Below, piece by piece: positions 15,684-24,530 of a stretch of DNA of 64,000 bases. The stretch is from Nocardioidaceae bacterium (GTDB lineage: Bacteria > Actinomycetota > Actinomycetes > Propionibacteriales > Nocardioidaceae). The notes beneath the pieces were generated by a model that searched no databases, had not been told where the DNA came from, and saw only the letters and a program-made list of their open reading frames with translations. The DNA is taken from NCBI GenBank assembly GCA_017744365.1, contig JAGIBL010000006.1, positions 124,001 to 188,000 on the forward strand, in the 5' to 3' direction. Each line of letters begins with the position of its first letter. Position 1 is the stretch's first letter. The position numbers and the translations under genes are program-made.

Positions 15684-16585
15684 TGTCGTCGCGGAGAAAG
15701 CGGCGCGAGGACCACTCCGACGAGCATCCCAACCACGAGCGCTGGCTGGTCACCTACGCCGACATGGTCACCCTGCTGATGGTGCTGTTCATCGTGATGT
15801 TCGCGATGAGCCAGGTCGACCAGAAGAAGTTCAACGCGCTCAAGGAGGGCCTGGCCGCCGGGTTCGGGCAGTCCACCTCGATCCACGACGGGTCCAACTC
15901 GATCCTGGACCAGCCCGGGATGGCCGCCCAGCAGCCGATCGCGCCGAACCGGTTCAGCGTCGAGGTCGAGCAGGTGAAGACCTCCGCGACGACCGAGGCC
16001 GCCAACCGCGCGGTCGCCGCGCACGACAAGGCCAAGGCGTCGGCGCAGCGTGCCGACGCGGAGGCCGAGGTGGACCGGCTCACCGACCTGGTCCGGCGCC
16101 TGTACGCCGCGCTGCGCAAGCACCACCTCGAGGACGACGTACGGACCGTCATCGACGACCGCGGCCTGGTGGTCAGCCTGGTCTCGCGGCACGTGGTCTT
16201 CGAGCCGAACCTGGCCACCCTGACCGCGCGCGGCCGGGAGATCGTCGACACCATCGCGCCGGTGCTCGCCGACATCCCCGACCCGCTGCAGATCGACGGG
16301 CACACCAACCAGGTCAAGGTGAAGCCGAAGTACTACCCGACCGACTGGGAGCTCTCCTCGGCGCGCGCGGTCACCGTGCTGCGGCACCTCAACGAGGTCG
16401 ACCGGCTCCCCGCGAACCGGCTCACCGCCTCTGCCTTCGGGCACACCAAGCCGCTGGTCGACCCGCGCAAGCCGGGCTCGCAGCGAGTGAACAAGCGGGT
16501 GGACATCGTGGTCCTCTCGTCGCTGCCGAGCCAGACCCGCGCACTGATCCAGGACGTCATCCGGGAACGAGGAGGGATCTCATGA
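15683..16585 (+). CDS. motB: Flagellar motor stator protein MotB
   Basis: MotB anchors the stator to peptidoglycan. The 300-residue protein has one membrane helix with the proton-carrying Asp27 in TYADMVTLLMVLFIVMF, a linker, and an OmpA-like domain (about 180-280) with DGHTN, SSARAVTVLRHL and NKRVDIVV. Co-translated with motA and overlapping fliL by 4 nt. Confidence 0.96.
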   Translation: MSSRRKRREDHSDEHPNHERWLVTYADMVTLLMVLFIVMFAMSQVDQKKFNALKEGLAAGFGQSTSIHDGSNSILDQPGMAAQQPIAPNRFSVEVEQVKTSATTEAANRAVAAHDKAKASAQRADAEAEVDRLTDLVRRLYAALRKHHLEDDVRTVIDDRGLVVSLVSRHVVFEPNLATLTARGREIVDTIAPVLADIPDPLQIDGHTNQVKVKPKYYPTDWELSSARAVTVLRHLNEVDRLPANRLTASAFGHTKPLVDPRKPGSQRVNKRVDIVVLSSLPSQTRALIQDVIRERGGIS

Positions 16586-17007
16586 CGGTGACCGCGATGC
16601 CACCCGCGACCGAGCAGGCCGCGCCGCCGAAGAGCCGCAAGAAGCTGGTCGTCATCGTCGTGGCCGTGCTCGCCCTCGGCGCCGGCGGCTGGTGGTTCAT
16701 GAAGCCGGCACCGGCCGGCCCGCCGAAGCCGGGCGAGGTCGTCAAGCTGGAGCCGGTGCAGATCAACCTGGCCGCCGAGCACTACCTGCGCATCGGGATC
16801 GCGCTGCAGCTGGTCCAGGGCGCGACCGAGGCCGACGGCAGCAAGGCGCTCGACGCCACCATCGGTGTCTTCTCAGGGCTGCCGATGGCCGAGGTCAACG
16901 ACCCCAAGCACCGGGTCGCGCTGAAGAAGGAGCTGGAGAAGCAGCTCTCCGAGCTCTACGAGAAGGACGTGATGGGGGTGTACTTCACCGAGTACGTGAC
17001 CCAGTGA
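16582..17007 (+). CDS. fliL: Flagellar basal body-associated protein FliL
   Basis: FliL surrounds and supports the stator. The 141-residue protein has one N-terminal membrane segment (about 21-40) and a periplasmic FliL domain containing KLEPVQINLAAEHYLRIGIALQL. Start ATG overlaps motB (ATGA). A sigma-28-like promoter follows before fliM. Confidence 0.94.
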   Translation: MTVTAMPPATEQAAPPKSRKKLVVIVVAVLALGAGGWWFMKPAPAGPPKPGEVVKLEPVQINLAAEHYLRIGIALQLVQGATEADGSKALDATIGVFSGLPMAEVNDPKHRVALKKELEKQLSELYEKDVMGVYFTEYVTQ

Positions 17008-17059
17008 GCGACGAGTGAGGACCTGTTTCCCGGTGGTCTAGGGACGTTCGTCCCGACGG

Positions 17060-17087
17060 CTCAGGTGCCCCCCGGCAGCGCCGATAC
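17060..17087 (+). promoter_or_regulatory. Sigma-28 (FliA/WhiG)-type promoter upstream of fliM
   Basis: CTCA (17060-17063), 16 nt, then GCCGATAC (17080-17087), with the same spacing as the promoter before flbD. The -10 ends 8 bp before the fliM GTG, so this transcript would be leaderless or nearly so. Confidence 0.65.
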
Positions 17088-17095
17088 CTCCCGGC

Positions 17096-18040
17096 GTGAG
17101 CCTCGCGACCCCCACCCCGCGCAGTGCCGCTCGCAGCCGCCGCCGCGGGAGCGCAGAGCCGGTCCCCTACGACTTCCGCCGACCCATCCAGCTCTCGCGC
17201 GAGCACTCCCGCACGCTGCAGCTCGGCTTCGACGGGTTCGCCCGGCAGGCGACGACGGTCTTCACCTCCTCGCTGCGCACGGTCTGCCAGATGGCGCTGG
17301 CCTCGATCGAGCAGCGCTCGTACGCCGAGTACGTCGACTCGCTCGACGCCTCGACGTACCTGACCTTGTTCTCCGCCGAGCCGATGCCGGGCCTCGGCGT
17401 GCTCGAGCTGCCGCTGCAGGCCACCATGTCCTGCGTCGACCACATGCTCGGCGGACCGGGCAACCCCGACCAGCCGCTGCGCCCGCTGACCGACATCGAG
17501 GGCCGGGTCATCGGCGGCCTCGTCGAGCGGCTCCTCGGCGAGCTTCGCTACTCGCTGGCCGGCACGGTGGACCTGGAGCCGGCCGTGACCGGCATCGAGT
17601 ACAGCCCCCAGTTCGCCCAGGTCGCCGGCGCCGCCGACGTCATGGTGGTGACCACCTTCGACCTCAAGGTCGACGAGCAGGCGCACCGGATGACGCTGTG
17701 CCTGCCGTTCAGCGGGCTGCTCCCGCACCTGACCTCGGCCGCCGCGCCGGCCCCGGCCTCCGAGCGCGAGCGGGCCAAGCGCGCCCAGGCCGCCCAGCAG
17801 CTGCACGAGCGCTTCGAGACGGTGCCGGTCGAGATCGCGGTCCGGTTCCGGCCGACCCGGCTCGGCCCCGGCGAGCTCAGCCGGCTGCAGCCCGGCGACG
17901 TGGTCCGGCTCAGCCACCCGGCCGCCGCGCCCCTCGACGTCACCGTCGACGACACCGTCTTCGCCCACGCCACCCCCGGAGCGCACGGCCGCCGGCTCGC
18001 CGCGCTGATCGTGGGCACCACCCAGGAGGAGAACCGATGA
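17096..18040 (+). CDS. fliM: Flagellar motor switch protein FliM
   Basis: FliM binds CheY-P and forms the C-ring wall. The 314-residue protein contains the FliM core ([17 protein letters not shown], then the CheC-like fold with LGGPG, about 110) and a C-terminal SpoA domain (about 230-310). The N-terminus has no obvious CheY-binding EIDALL-type motif, only a basic stretch (RSRRRGS), which is unusual. Start GTG 17096. Confidence 0.94.
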   Translation: MSLATPTPRSAARSRRRGSAEPVPYDFRRPIQLSREHSRTLQLGFDGFARQATTVFTSSLRTVCQMALASIEQRSYAEYVDSLDASTYLTLFSAEPMPGLGVLELPLQATMSCVDHMLGGPGNPDQPLRPLTDIEGRVIGGLVERLLGELRYSLAGTVDLEPAVTGIEYSPQFAQVAGAADVMVVTTFDLKVDEQAHRMTLCLPFSGLLPHLTSAAAPAPASERERAKRAQAAQQLHERFETVPVEIAVRFRPTRLGPGELSRLQPGDVVRLSHPAAAPLDVTVDDTVFAHATPGAHGRRLAALIVGTTQEENR

Positions 18041-18774
18041 CCGACCTCGCGCTCGCAGCCGGTGCGGCTGCTGCGGCCGTGCTCCCGTCCGTCGAACCAC
18101 TGAGCGCGCTCGGCACCCAGCCCGGTGACGCGGGCGTGCTCGAAGGCTTCGCCGCTGCCGTCGTCGCCGACCTCGACGGCCCTCGCGGCGGCCGGATCGC
18201 GCTGCTCGTCGGCGGCGAGCTGACCGCGGCGCTCGCGGACAGTCCCATCGACGGCCTCGACCTCGGCGCCGCCACCCAGCCGGCGCTCGACGCCGCCGCG
18301 GCCGCCTTGGAGGCCAACGCCCGCGCCGCCCGCGTGGTCCCGCTGGATCTGGCGCTGGACGGCCTGACCTCGTTCACCGCGGTCCCGCTGGCCGGGTCCC
18401 AGGTGGCCGCCGCACTGCTCGTCGACGACGCGCTGCTCGTCGTACCGGCGGCCGATCCGTCCTTCGCCGCGACCACCCCGCCCGCGGCCACCGAGCCGCC
18501 GGCCGACAACGTGACCGCCCTCCCCCGGCGGGGCATCGAGATGCTGCACGGCGTCGACATGGAGGTGACCGTCGAGCTGGGCCGTACCCGGATGACGGTC
18601 CGCGACCTGCTCGCGCTCACCCCGGGCGCCGTGCTCGAGCTGGACCGGGCCGCGGGCTCGCCGGCCGACCTGCTCGTCAACGGCCGCCTGATCGCGCGCG
18701 GCGAGGTCGTCGTGGTCGACGAGGACTTCGGCCTGCGGGTCACCGAGATCGTCGACGACAGCGCGACCGGCTGA
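18037..18774 (+). CDS. fliN: Flagellar motor switch protein FliN with long N-terminal domain
   Basis: The C-terminal part (about 165-240) is a clear SpoA/FliN domain ([46 protein letters not shown]). The protein is 245 residues, while minimal FliN is about 130; the extra Ala/Leu/Asp-rich N-terminal domain resembles the arrangement in FliY-type proteins, though CheC phosphatase motifs are not evident. ATG overlaps the fliM stop. Confidence 0.93.
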   Translation: MTDLALAAGAAAAAVLPSVEPLSALGTQPGDAGVLEGFAAAVVADLDGPRGGRIALLVGGELTAALADSPIDGLDLGAATQPALDAAAAALEANARAARVVPLDLALDGLTSFTAVPLAGSQVAAALLVDDALLVVPAADPSFAATTPPAATEPPADNVTALPRRGIEMLHGVDMEVTVELGRTRMTVRDLLALTPGAVLELDRAAGSPADLLVNGRLIARGEVVVVDEDFGLRVTEIVDDSATG

Positions 18775-18776
18775 GC

Positions 18777-19169
18777 ATGCTCGAGCTGACCATCCGGCTG
18801 ATCGTCTCGCTGGCGATCGTCGTCGGACTCCTGCTGCTGCTGGCCCGGTTCGGTGCCCGGAAGTTCCGGGGCTCGGCCGGGGCGCTGGTGCACGTCGTGC
18901 ACCGCCAGCCGCTGAGCCGTACGTCGGCCGTCGCGGTCGTGACCGTGGGCAGCAGGGTGCTCGTGCTCGGCACGACCGAGCAGCAGGTCAGCGTGCTGGC
19001 CGAGCTGGACCCGGACGAGCTGGAGCTTCCGGACGTCGAGGTCGCCGAGACGGTCGAGACCGTTCCTCCCGCGATCGGCGCTCTGCAGGGCTCGATGCTC
19101 TCGGCGCAGACGTGGAAGCAGGCCTACAGGGCAGCCACCGCGGGACTGTCCGGGAAGAAGGCGTCCTGA
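18777..19169 (+). CDS. fliO: Flagellar biosynthesis protein FliO
   Basis: This 130-residue protein has one N-terminal membrane helix (about 5-25, LIVSLAIVVGLLLLLARFG) and the cytoplasmic FliO domain with VVTVGSRVLVLGTTEQQVSVL. FliO helps assemble the FliP ring. It starts 2 bp after fliN and its stop overlaps fliP. Confidence 0.9.
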   Translation: MLELTIRLIVSLAIVVGLLLLLARFGARKFRGSAGALVHVVHRQPLSRTSAVAVVTVGSRVLVLGTTEQQVSVLAELDPDELELPDVEVAETVETVPPAIGALQGSMLSAQTWKQAYRAATAGLSGKKAS

Positions 19170-19942
19170 TGCGCCGCCTCCTCCTCGCGCTCGCCGGCGC
19201 GGTCGGGTTCGTGCTGCTCTCCGCGGCCGGCGCGATGGCCGAGCCGGTCGGGCCGAAGGGTCCCGGCGGCACCGACGGGACCGTACGGGTGGACATCGGC
19301 GGTCTCACCGACAAGCCGAGCACCTCGGTCACCGTCATCATCGCGCTGACCCTGCTGAGCCTGCTGCCGGCGATCCTGCTGACCTGCACCAGCTTCACCA
19401 AGATCCTGGTGGTGCTCGGGCTGACCCGCAACGCGCTCGGCCTGCAGCAGACCCCGCCCAACCAGGTGCTCGCCGGACTCGCCCTGTTCCTGAGCCTGTT
19501 CATCATGGCGCCGGTGCTCGGGGCCATCAACGACGCCGGCGTGCAGCCCTACCTGCACGGCACCAAGACCAACGCGCAGGCCTACCACGACGGCGTCGAG
19601 CCGCTGAAGGCGTTCATGCTCGAGCACACCGACAACGACGAGCTGCAGCTGCTCACCGACGTCGCGCACCGCAAGCTGCCCAAGGACGAGAAGGACGTCT
19701 CGATGGCCACCCTGGTGCCGGCCTTCGTGCTCACCGAGCTCAAGCAGGCCTTCATCATCGGGTTCATCGTCTTCATCCCGTTCCTGGTGATCGACATCGT
19801 CGTCAGCGGGGCGTTGATGGCGCTGGGCATGATGATGATGCCGCCGGTGGTGGTCTCGCTGCCCTTCAAGCTGCTGCTCTTCGTGCTGGTCGACGGCTGG
19901 GGTCTGGTGATCCGGTCGGTGGTCGCGAGCTACGGGACCTAG
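19169..19942 (+). CDS. fliP: Flagellar type III export gate protein FliP
   Basis: FliP forms the export gate with FliQ and FliR. The 257-residue protein has an N-terminal signal sequence (about 1-25, ending GAMAEPVG) and the conserved membrane segments, including TSFTKILVVLGLTRNALGLQQTPPNQ and LGMMMMPPVVVSLPFKLLLF. Length and motifs are typical. Confidence 0.97.
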   Translation: MRRLLLALAGAVGFVLLSAAGAMAEPVGPKGPGGTDGTVRVDIGGLTDKPSTSVTVIIALTLLSLLPAILLTCTSFTKILVVLGLTRNALGLQQTPPNQVLAGLALFLSLFIMAPVLGAINDAGVQPYLHGTKTNAQAYHDGVEPLKAFMLEHTDNDELQLLTDVAHRKLPKDEKDVSMATLVPAFVLTELKQAFIIGFIVFIPFLVIDIVVSGALMALGMMMMPPVVVSLPFKLLLFVLVDGWGLVIRSVVASYGT

Positions 19943-19947
19943 CTGCC

Positions 19948-20217
19948 GTGACCGACACCGCCATCATCGAGATCGCGCTGCGCACCATGCTGGTCGCGCT
20001 CAAGCTCTCCGCGCCCATCCTGGTGACCTCGCTGGTCATCGGCTTCACCATCTCGCTGTTCCAGTCGATGACGCAGATCCAGGAGTTCACGCTCTCGTTC
20101 GTGCCCAAGGTCGTCGGCGTCGGCATCGCGCTGCTGGTCTGCGGCAACTGGATGCTGCACACCCTCGTCGACTTCACCCAAGACCTCTTCGCCTCGATCC
20201 CCGGGCTGCTCTCGTGA
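19948..20217 (+). CDS. fliQ: Flagellar export gate protein FliQ
   Basis: This 89-residue protein has two membrane helices with the FliQ pattern (ALRTMLVALKLSAPILVTSLVIG; QIQEFTLSFVPKVV). GTG start 5 bp after fliP, ending in a GTGA overlap with fliR. Confidence 0.96.
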   Translation: MTDTAIIEIALRTMLVALKLSAPILVTSLVIGFTISLFQSMTQIQEFTLSFVPKVVGVGIALLVCGNWMLHTLVDFTQDLFASIPGLLS

Positions 20218-20978
20218 CCATCACCGTGGCCGGCGAGCCGCTGATCGCCTACCTGCTCGCCTCGGTGCGGATCGTCTCCTGGCTCGCGCTGGTGCCGCCG
20301 TTCTCCTCGCGGGCGGTGCCGGCGATGGCCAAGGTGGTGCTTTCCCTCGGCCTCGCGTTCGCGGTCACGCCGGCGATGGCGGGCACGATCCCGGTCGGGT
20401 TCGCCGAGCTCGCCGTCAACGTGGTCACCCAGGTGCTCGTCGGCGCCGGGATGGGCTTCGTGACGTACCTGCTCTTCCAGGCGGTCGCCACCGCCGGCTC
20501 GCTGATCGACCTGTTCGGCGGGTTCGCGCTGGCCCAGGGGTTCGACCCGCTGAACTACCAGATGAACACCGTCTTCGGGAAGTTCCACCAGATGCTCGCG
20601 GCGATGCTGCTGTTCGCCTCCGGCGGGCACCTGCTCGTGGTCGGCGGGCTGCTGCGCACCTTCGAGTTCCTGCCGCTGGGGACCACGCCGAAGGTCGGCC
20701 ACTCCGCCGACGTGCTGGTCACCGCGATGAGCATGTTCTTCACCACCGCGGTGCAGATCGCGCTGCCGATGATCGCAGTCCTCTTCGTCGCCGACCTCGG
20801 GCTGGCGCTGCTGACCAAGGTGGCCCCGCAGCTGAACGCGATCAACGTCATGTTCCCGGCCAAGATCGGGCTCACCCTGCTGCTGGTCGGGCTCTCCTTC
20901 CCGGTGCTGCCCGAGGCGATGGCGCGCCTGGTCGACCTGGCCAACCAGGCGATGTCCTCGCTGGCAGGCGCGCCGTGA
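20214..20978 (+). CDS. fliR: Flagellar export gate protein FliR
   Basis: This 254-residue membrane protein has the FliR pattern: an Arg in helix 1 (LASVRIVSWLALVPPF), the central FGGFALAQGFDPLNYQ region, and KVAPQLNAINVMFPAKIGL near residue 205. GTG start overlaps fliQ. Confidence 0.96.
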   Translation: MTITVAGEPLIAYLLASVRIVSWLALVPPFSSRAVPAMAKVVLSLGLAFAVTPAMAGTIPVGFAELAVNVVTQVLVGAGMGFVTYLLFQAVATAGSLIDLFGGFALAQGFDPLNYQMNTVFGKFHQMLAAMLLFASGGHLLVVGGLLRTFEFLPLGTTPKVGHSADVLVTAMSMFFTTAVQIALPMIAVLFVADLGLALLTKVAPQLNAINVMFPAKIGLTLLLVGLSFPVLPEAMARLVDLANQAMSSLAGAP

Positions 20979-20991
20979 GCGAGGTGTGCCG

Positions 20992-22116
20992 ATGAGCGGG
21001 GAGAAGACCGAGAAGCCCACCGCCAAGAAGCGCAAGGAGTCGCGGAAGGAGGGCCGCGTCCCGCGGACCCCCGAGCTCGGCGGCTGGGCCACGCTGCTGC
21101 TGGTCGGGATGGCGCTGCCGGTGCTGCTGAAGCACGAGCTCGGCGCCCTGCGCGAGCTGATGGTCCGCTCCCTGAGCATGGGCGACGAGGCCACCCCCGG
21201 CCGGGCGCTGCTGATGCTCGGCGACGGCGGCAAGCACGTGCTCGTCGCACTGGTCGGGCTGGGCTGCGGGGTGATGCTCGTCGGCGTCGCCTCGGCCGTC
21301 GCCCAGGGCGGCTTCTTCGTGGCCACCAAGACGGTCAAGCCCTCGTTCTCCAAGCTGAACCCGGTCGCCGGGGCCAAGCGCGTCTTCGGGCCGCAGGCGC
21401 TCTGGGAAGGCGGCAAGATGCTGCTCAAGAGCGCCCTGGTCGCGCTGGTCTGCTACGGCAGCGTGCGCGCGATGATGCCGCTGATCGGCGGCCTGGTGCC
21501 GATCCCCACCGTGCTCGACACGGTCTCGTCCACGGTGCTCGGGATGATCCGCAACATCGGCCTGCTCGGGCTGGTGATGGCCGGTGCCGACTACGCCATC
21601 CAGCGCCGCCGGATCGGCAAGCAGGTGCGGATGACCAAGGACGAGGTCAAGCAGGAGCACAAGCAGACCGAGGGCGATCCGATGCTCAAGAGCGCGATCC
21701 GCTCGCGCCAGCTGGCCGCCGCCCGGAACCGGATGATGGCCGAGGTCGCCACGGCCGACGTGGTGCTGGTCAACCCGACGCACGTCGCGGTCGCCCTCCG
21801 CTACGACGCCCTGCGCGGCGCCCCGACGGTCGTGGCGCGCGGCGCCGGGGCGATCGCCGGCAAGATCCGCGAGCGCGCCGGCGAGGAGCGCGTGCCGCTC
21901 GTGCGCGACGTCCCGCTCGCCCGGGCGCTGTACCGGTCCACGCGCGTGGGCCAGGAGATCCCGCCCGAGCTGTTCGCGGCGGTCGCCCAGGTGCTCGCCT
22001 TCGTCATCAGCCGCAAGCGACGAGGCCAGTACGGCGGCGAGCACGGCTCTCCCCGTCGTACGGACGACGTGCCCGACGTACCCAGGAACAGGCCCCCCGT
22101 CAGGAGGACAACGTGA
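20992..22116 (+). CDS. flhB: Flagellar export switch protein FlhB
   Basis: FlhB switches export from hook to filament substrates by self-cleavage. The 374-residue protein begins EKTEKPTAKKRKESRKEG, has four membrane segments (to about 205) and a cytoplasmic domain with the cleavage site Asn261-Pro262-Thr263-His264. Its C-terminal tail after about 345 is poorly ordered and Arg-rich. ATG 20992 is preferred; GTG 20986 would add two residues. It overlaps flhA by 4 nt. Confidence 0.96.
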   Translation: MSGEKTEKPTAKKRKESRKEGRVPRTPELGGWATLLLVGMALPVLLKHELGALRELMVRSLSMGDEATPGRALLMLGDGGKHVLVALVGLGCGVMLVGVASAVAQGGFFVATKTVKPSFSKLNPVAGAKRVFGPQALWEGGKMLLKSALVALVCYGSVRAMMPLIGGLVPIPTVLDTVSSTVLGMIRNIGLLGLVMAGADYAIQRRRIGKQVRMTKDEVKQEHKQTEGDPMLKSAIRSRQLAAARNRMMAEVATADVVLVNPTHVAVALRYDALRGAPTVVARGAGAIAGKIRERAGEERVPLVRDVPLARALYRSTRVGQEIPPELFAAVAQVLAFVISRKRRGQYGGEHGSPRRTDDVPDVPRNRPPVRRTT

Positions 22117-24164
22117 AGCGACTGACCCAGCTCGCCGTCCCGATCGGCATCGTCTTCATCGTGGTGATGCTGGTGGTGCCGCTGCCGGCGATCCTGCTCG
22201 ACCTGCTGATCGCGCTGAACATCACCGGCGCGCTGCTGATCCTGCTCACCGCGATGTTCATCGCCAAGCCGCTCGACTTCGCCGCGTTCCCGGCGGTGAT
22301 CCTGGTGATGACGCTGTTCCGGCTCGCGCTCAACGTCTCCGCGACGCGGCTGGTGCTGCTCGACGGGTACGCCGGCAAGGTGATCGACACCTTCGGCCAC
22401 TTCGTCGTCGGCGGCTCGCTGATCGTCGGGCTGATCGTGTTCGCGATCCTGCTGGTGATCCAGTTCGTGGTCATCACCAACGGCGCCGGTCGGGTCGCCG
22501 AGGTCGGTGCCCGGTTCACCCTGGACGCGATGCCCGGCAAGCAGATGGCCATCGACGCCGACCTCAACTCCGGCCTGATCGACGAGGACGAGGCCCGCCG
22601 GCGCCGTCGCGAGGTGCACGCCGAGGCCGACTTCTACGGCGCGATGGACGGTGCCTCCAAGTTCGTCAAGGGCGACGCCATCGCCGCCATCGTCATCACC
22701 CTGGTCAACCTGATCGGCGGCTTCGCCGTCGGCGTGGGCCAGAAGGGGCTGCCGTTCGGCGACGCGATCTCGACGTACAGCCTGCTCTCGGTCGGCGACG
22801 GCCTGGTCTCGCAGATCCCGGCGCTGCTGCTCTCGGTCGCGACCGGCCTGATCGTGACCCGGTCGACCGGCGAGGACGACATGGGCTCCGACATCCTGCG
22901 CCAGGTGACCGCGTCCCGGACGCCGCTGCGGGTGGCCGGGTTCGCCGGGCTCGCGCTCTGCCTGATCCCGGGGCTGCCCAAGCTGCCGTTCATCCTGGCC
23001 GGCGGGCTGATGCTGCTCGCCTCGACACGGGTGGTCGAGGAGGAGCCGGTCGCCGAGACCGACGCCACCCTCGCGCTGCCCTCGCCCGACTCCCCCGAGG
23101 TGATCGCCACCGAGATCCTGCTCGACCCGCTCGGGCTGGAGCTCTCCGGCGACATCATCGACCTGGTCGACCCGAGCGCCGGCGGCGACCTGCTCGAACG
23201 CGTCAAGGCACTGCGCCGCAAGGTCGCCGGCGACATCGGCATCGTGGTGCCGCCGGTGCGCACCCGCGACAACCTGGACCTGCCGCTGCACACCTACGCG
23301 ATCAAGCTCTTCGGCGTCGAGGTCGCGCGCGGCGAGGCACCACCCGGGACGGTGTTGGCGATCGGCGACTACCTGGGGTCCTTGCCCGGCCGGACGACGC
23401 GGGAGCCGGTCTTCGGGCTGGAGGCGAAGTGGATCCCGGCCGAGCTGCGCAACCAGGCCGAGATCGGCGGCGCGACCGTGGTCGACCGGGCCTCGGTCAT
23501 CACCACGCACCTGGCCGAGGTGGTCACCACGCACGCCGCCCGGCTGCTCGGCCGCGAGGACGTCCGGCTGCTCACCGACGTGGTCAAGAAGTCGCACCCG
23601 GTCGTGGTCGAGGAGCTCACCCCGGCCCAGCTCACCCTGGGCGAGGTGCAGCGGGTGCTGCAGAGCCTGCTCGACGAGGGCGTCTCGGTGCGCGACCTGG
23701 TCCGGATCTACGAGGCGCTCTCGCTGCGCGCGCAGACGACCAAGGAGACCGACGCGCTGGTCGAGGCGGCCCGGCAGGTGCTCGGGCCGGCGATCGTGAC
23801 GCCGTACGTCTCCGGGAGCGGCACCGAGCGGACCGCACACGTGATCTCGCTCGACCCGATGCTGGAGCAGCAGCTGCTCGAGGACCTGCGCCCGTCCGAG
23901 CAGGGCTCGGTCATCGCCGTCGACCCCGACCTCGGCCAGTCGGTGCTGAGCCAGCTCGCGGCGCTGGTCACCGAGGCGGAGAACCAGAACGTGCGGCCGG
24001 TGCTGGTCTGCTCGCCCCACCTGCGGCCCGCCGTACGACGGTTGGTACGGCCTTCGCTGCACCAGCTGCCCGTGCTCTCCTACGCCGAGCTCGGCGGCGC
24101 CGAGCAGGTCCGCTCGGTCGGCGTGGTCGGCGCCGCCCCCGCGCTTCCGGCGGGTGCGCGATGA
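22113..24164 (+). CDS. flhA: Flagellar export gate protein FlhA
   Basis: FlhA forms the nonameric export gate. The 683-residue protein has eight membrane segments (about 1-310), the FHIPEP region (GARFTLDAMPGKQMAIDADLNSGLIDEDEA, residues about 130-160) and a large cytoplasmic domain. GTG start overlaps flhB. It closes the known flagellar genes in the window. Confidence 0.97.
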   Translation: MKRLTQLAVPIGIVFIVVMLVVPLPAILLDLLIALNITGALLILLTAMFIAKPLDFAAFPAVILVMTLFRLALNVSATRLVLLDGYAGKVIDTFGHFVVGGSLIVGLIVFAILLVIQFVVITNGAGRVAEVGARFTLDAMPGKQMAIDADLNSGLIDEDEARRRRREVHAEADFYGAMDGASKFVKGDAIAAIVITLVNLIGGFAVGVGQKGLPFGDAISTYSLLSVGDGLVSQIPALLLSVATGLIVTRSTGEDDMGSDILRQVTASRTPLRVAGFAGLALCLIPGLPKLPFILAGGLMLLASTRVVEEEPVAETDATLALPSPDSPEVIATEILLDPLGLELSGDIIDLVDPSAGGDLLERVKALRRKVAGDIGIVVPPVRTRDNLDLPLHTYAIKLFGVEVARGEAPPGTVLAIGDYLGSLPGRTTREPVFGLEAKWIPAELRNQAEIGGATVVDRASVITTHLAEVVTTHAARLLGREDVRLLTDVVKKSHPVVVEELTPAQLTLGEVQRVLQSLLDEGVSVRDLVRIYEALSLRAQTTKETDALVEAARQVLGPAIVTPYVSGSGTERTAHVISLDPMLEQQLLEDLRPSEQGSVIAVDPDLGQSVLSQLAALVTEAENQNVRPVLVCSPHLRPAVRRLVRPSLHQLPVLSYAELGGAEQVRSVGVVGAAPALPAGAR

Positions 24165-24237
24165 GCGAACGGAGTGAGCGAACAATTCAACTCAGCTCCC
24201 GGGGCTCGTGCGGGCCCGACGCGAAGCGAGTGATCGC

Positions 24238-24498
24238 ATGAGTCCTTTGTCCCCCGCGGTGCTGACCGCCGCGACCGTCGTCTCCTCGCCCGCGCTCTGG
24301 TCGGCCCTGGTGGACCAGACGATGCCCCTGGACGTCGCCCTGACGAGGTACCTGGTCGCCGTGCTGATCTGCTGGGCCGTCATCGGTGTCGTGGCGGAGT
24401 TCGCCTTCCCCGCCCCGGGTTCGGTGAAGCCGCGCGAAGCCCAGGAGGCCCAGGAAACAAGGGAAAACTCGTCGTCCGGGGAGGGCGAAGCGGCCTGA
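24238..24498 (+). CDS. Small membrane protein downstream of flhA
   Basis: This 86-residue protein has two hydrophobic stretches (about 6-24 and 36-56) and a charged, Glu-rich tail. No domain is recognised. It follows flhA after about 75 bp that contain short GAGCGAA-type repeats, and may be part of the flagellar unit. Start ATG 24238 is preferred over an in-frame ATG at 24208 because the membrane segment begins right after it. Confidence 0.6.
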   Translation: MSPLSPAVLTAATVVSSPALWSALVDQTMPLDVALTRYLVAVLICWAVIGVVAEFAFPAPGSVKPREAQEAQETRENSSSGEGEAA

Positions 24499-24518
24499 GA
24501 ACTGTCGGTGCTCGCGTC

Positions 24519-24524
24519 TAGGTT
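24519..24524 (+). promoter_or_regulatory. -10 element TAGGTT, leaderless start
   Basis: TAGGTT lies 6 nt before ATG 24531, so transcription would begin at the start codon. Confidence 0.5.
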
Positions 24525-24530
24525 GTCGGT

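Noticed and set aside
24165-24237. GAGCGAA-type short repeats after flhA as a regulatory element
   Set aside because: Similar GAGCGAGC-rich strings occur at the fliJ start (2714-2740) and look like general composition of these genomes rather than a site.
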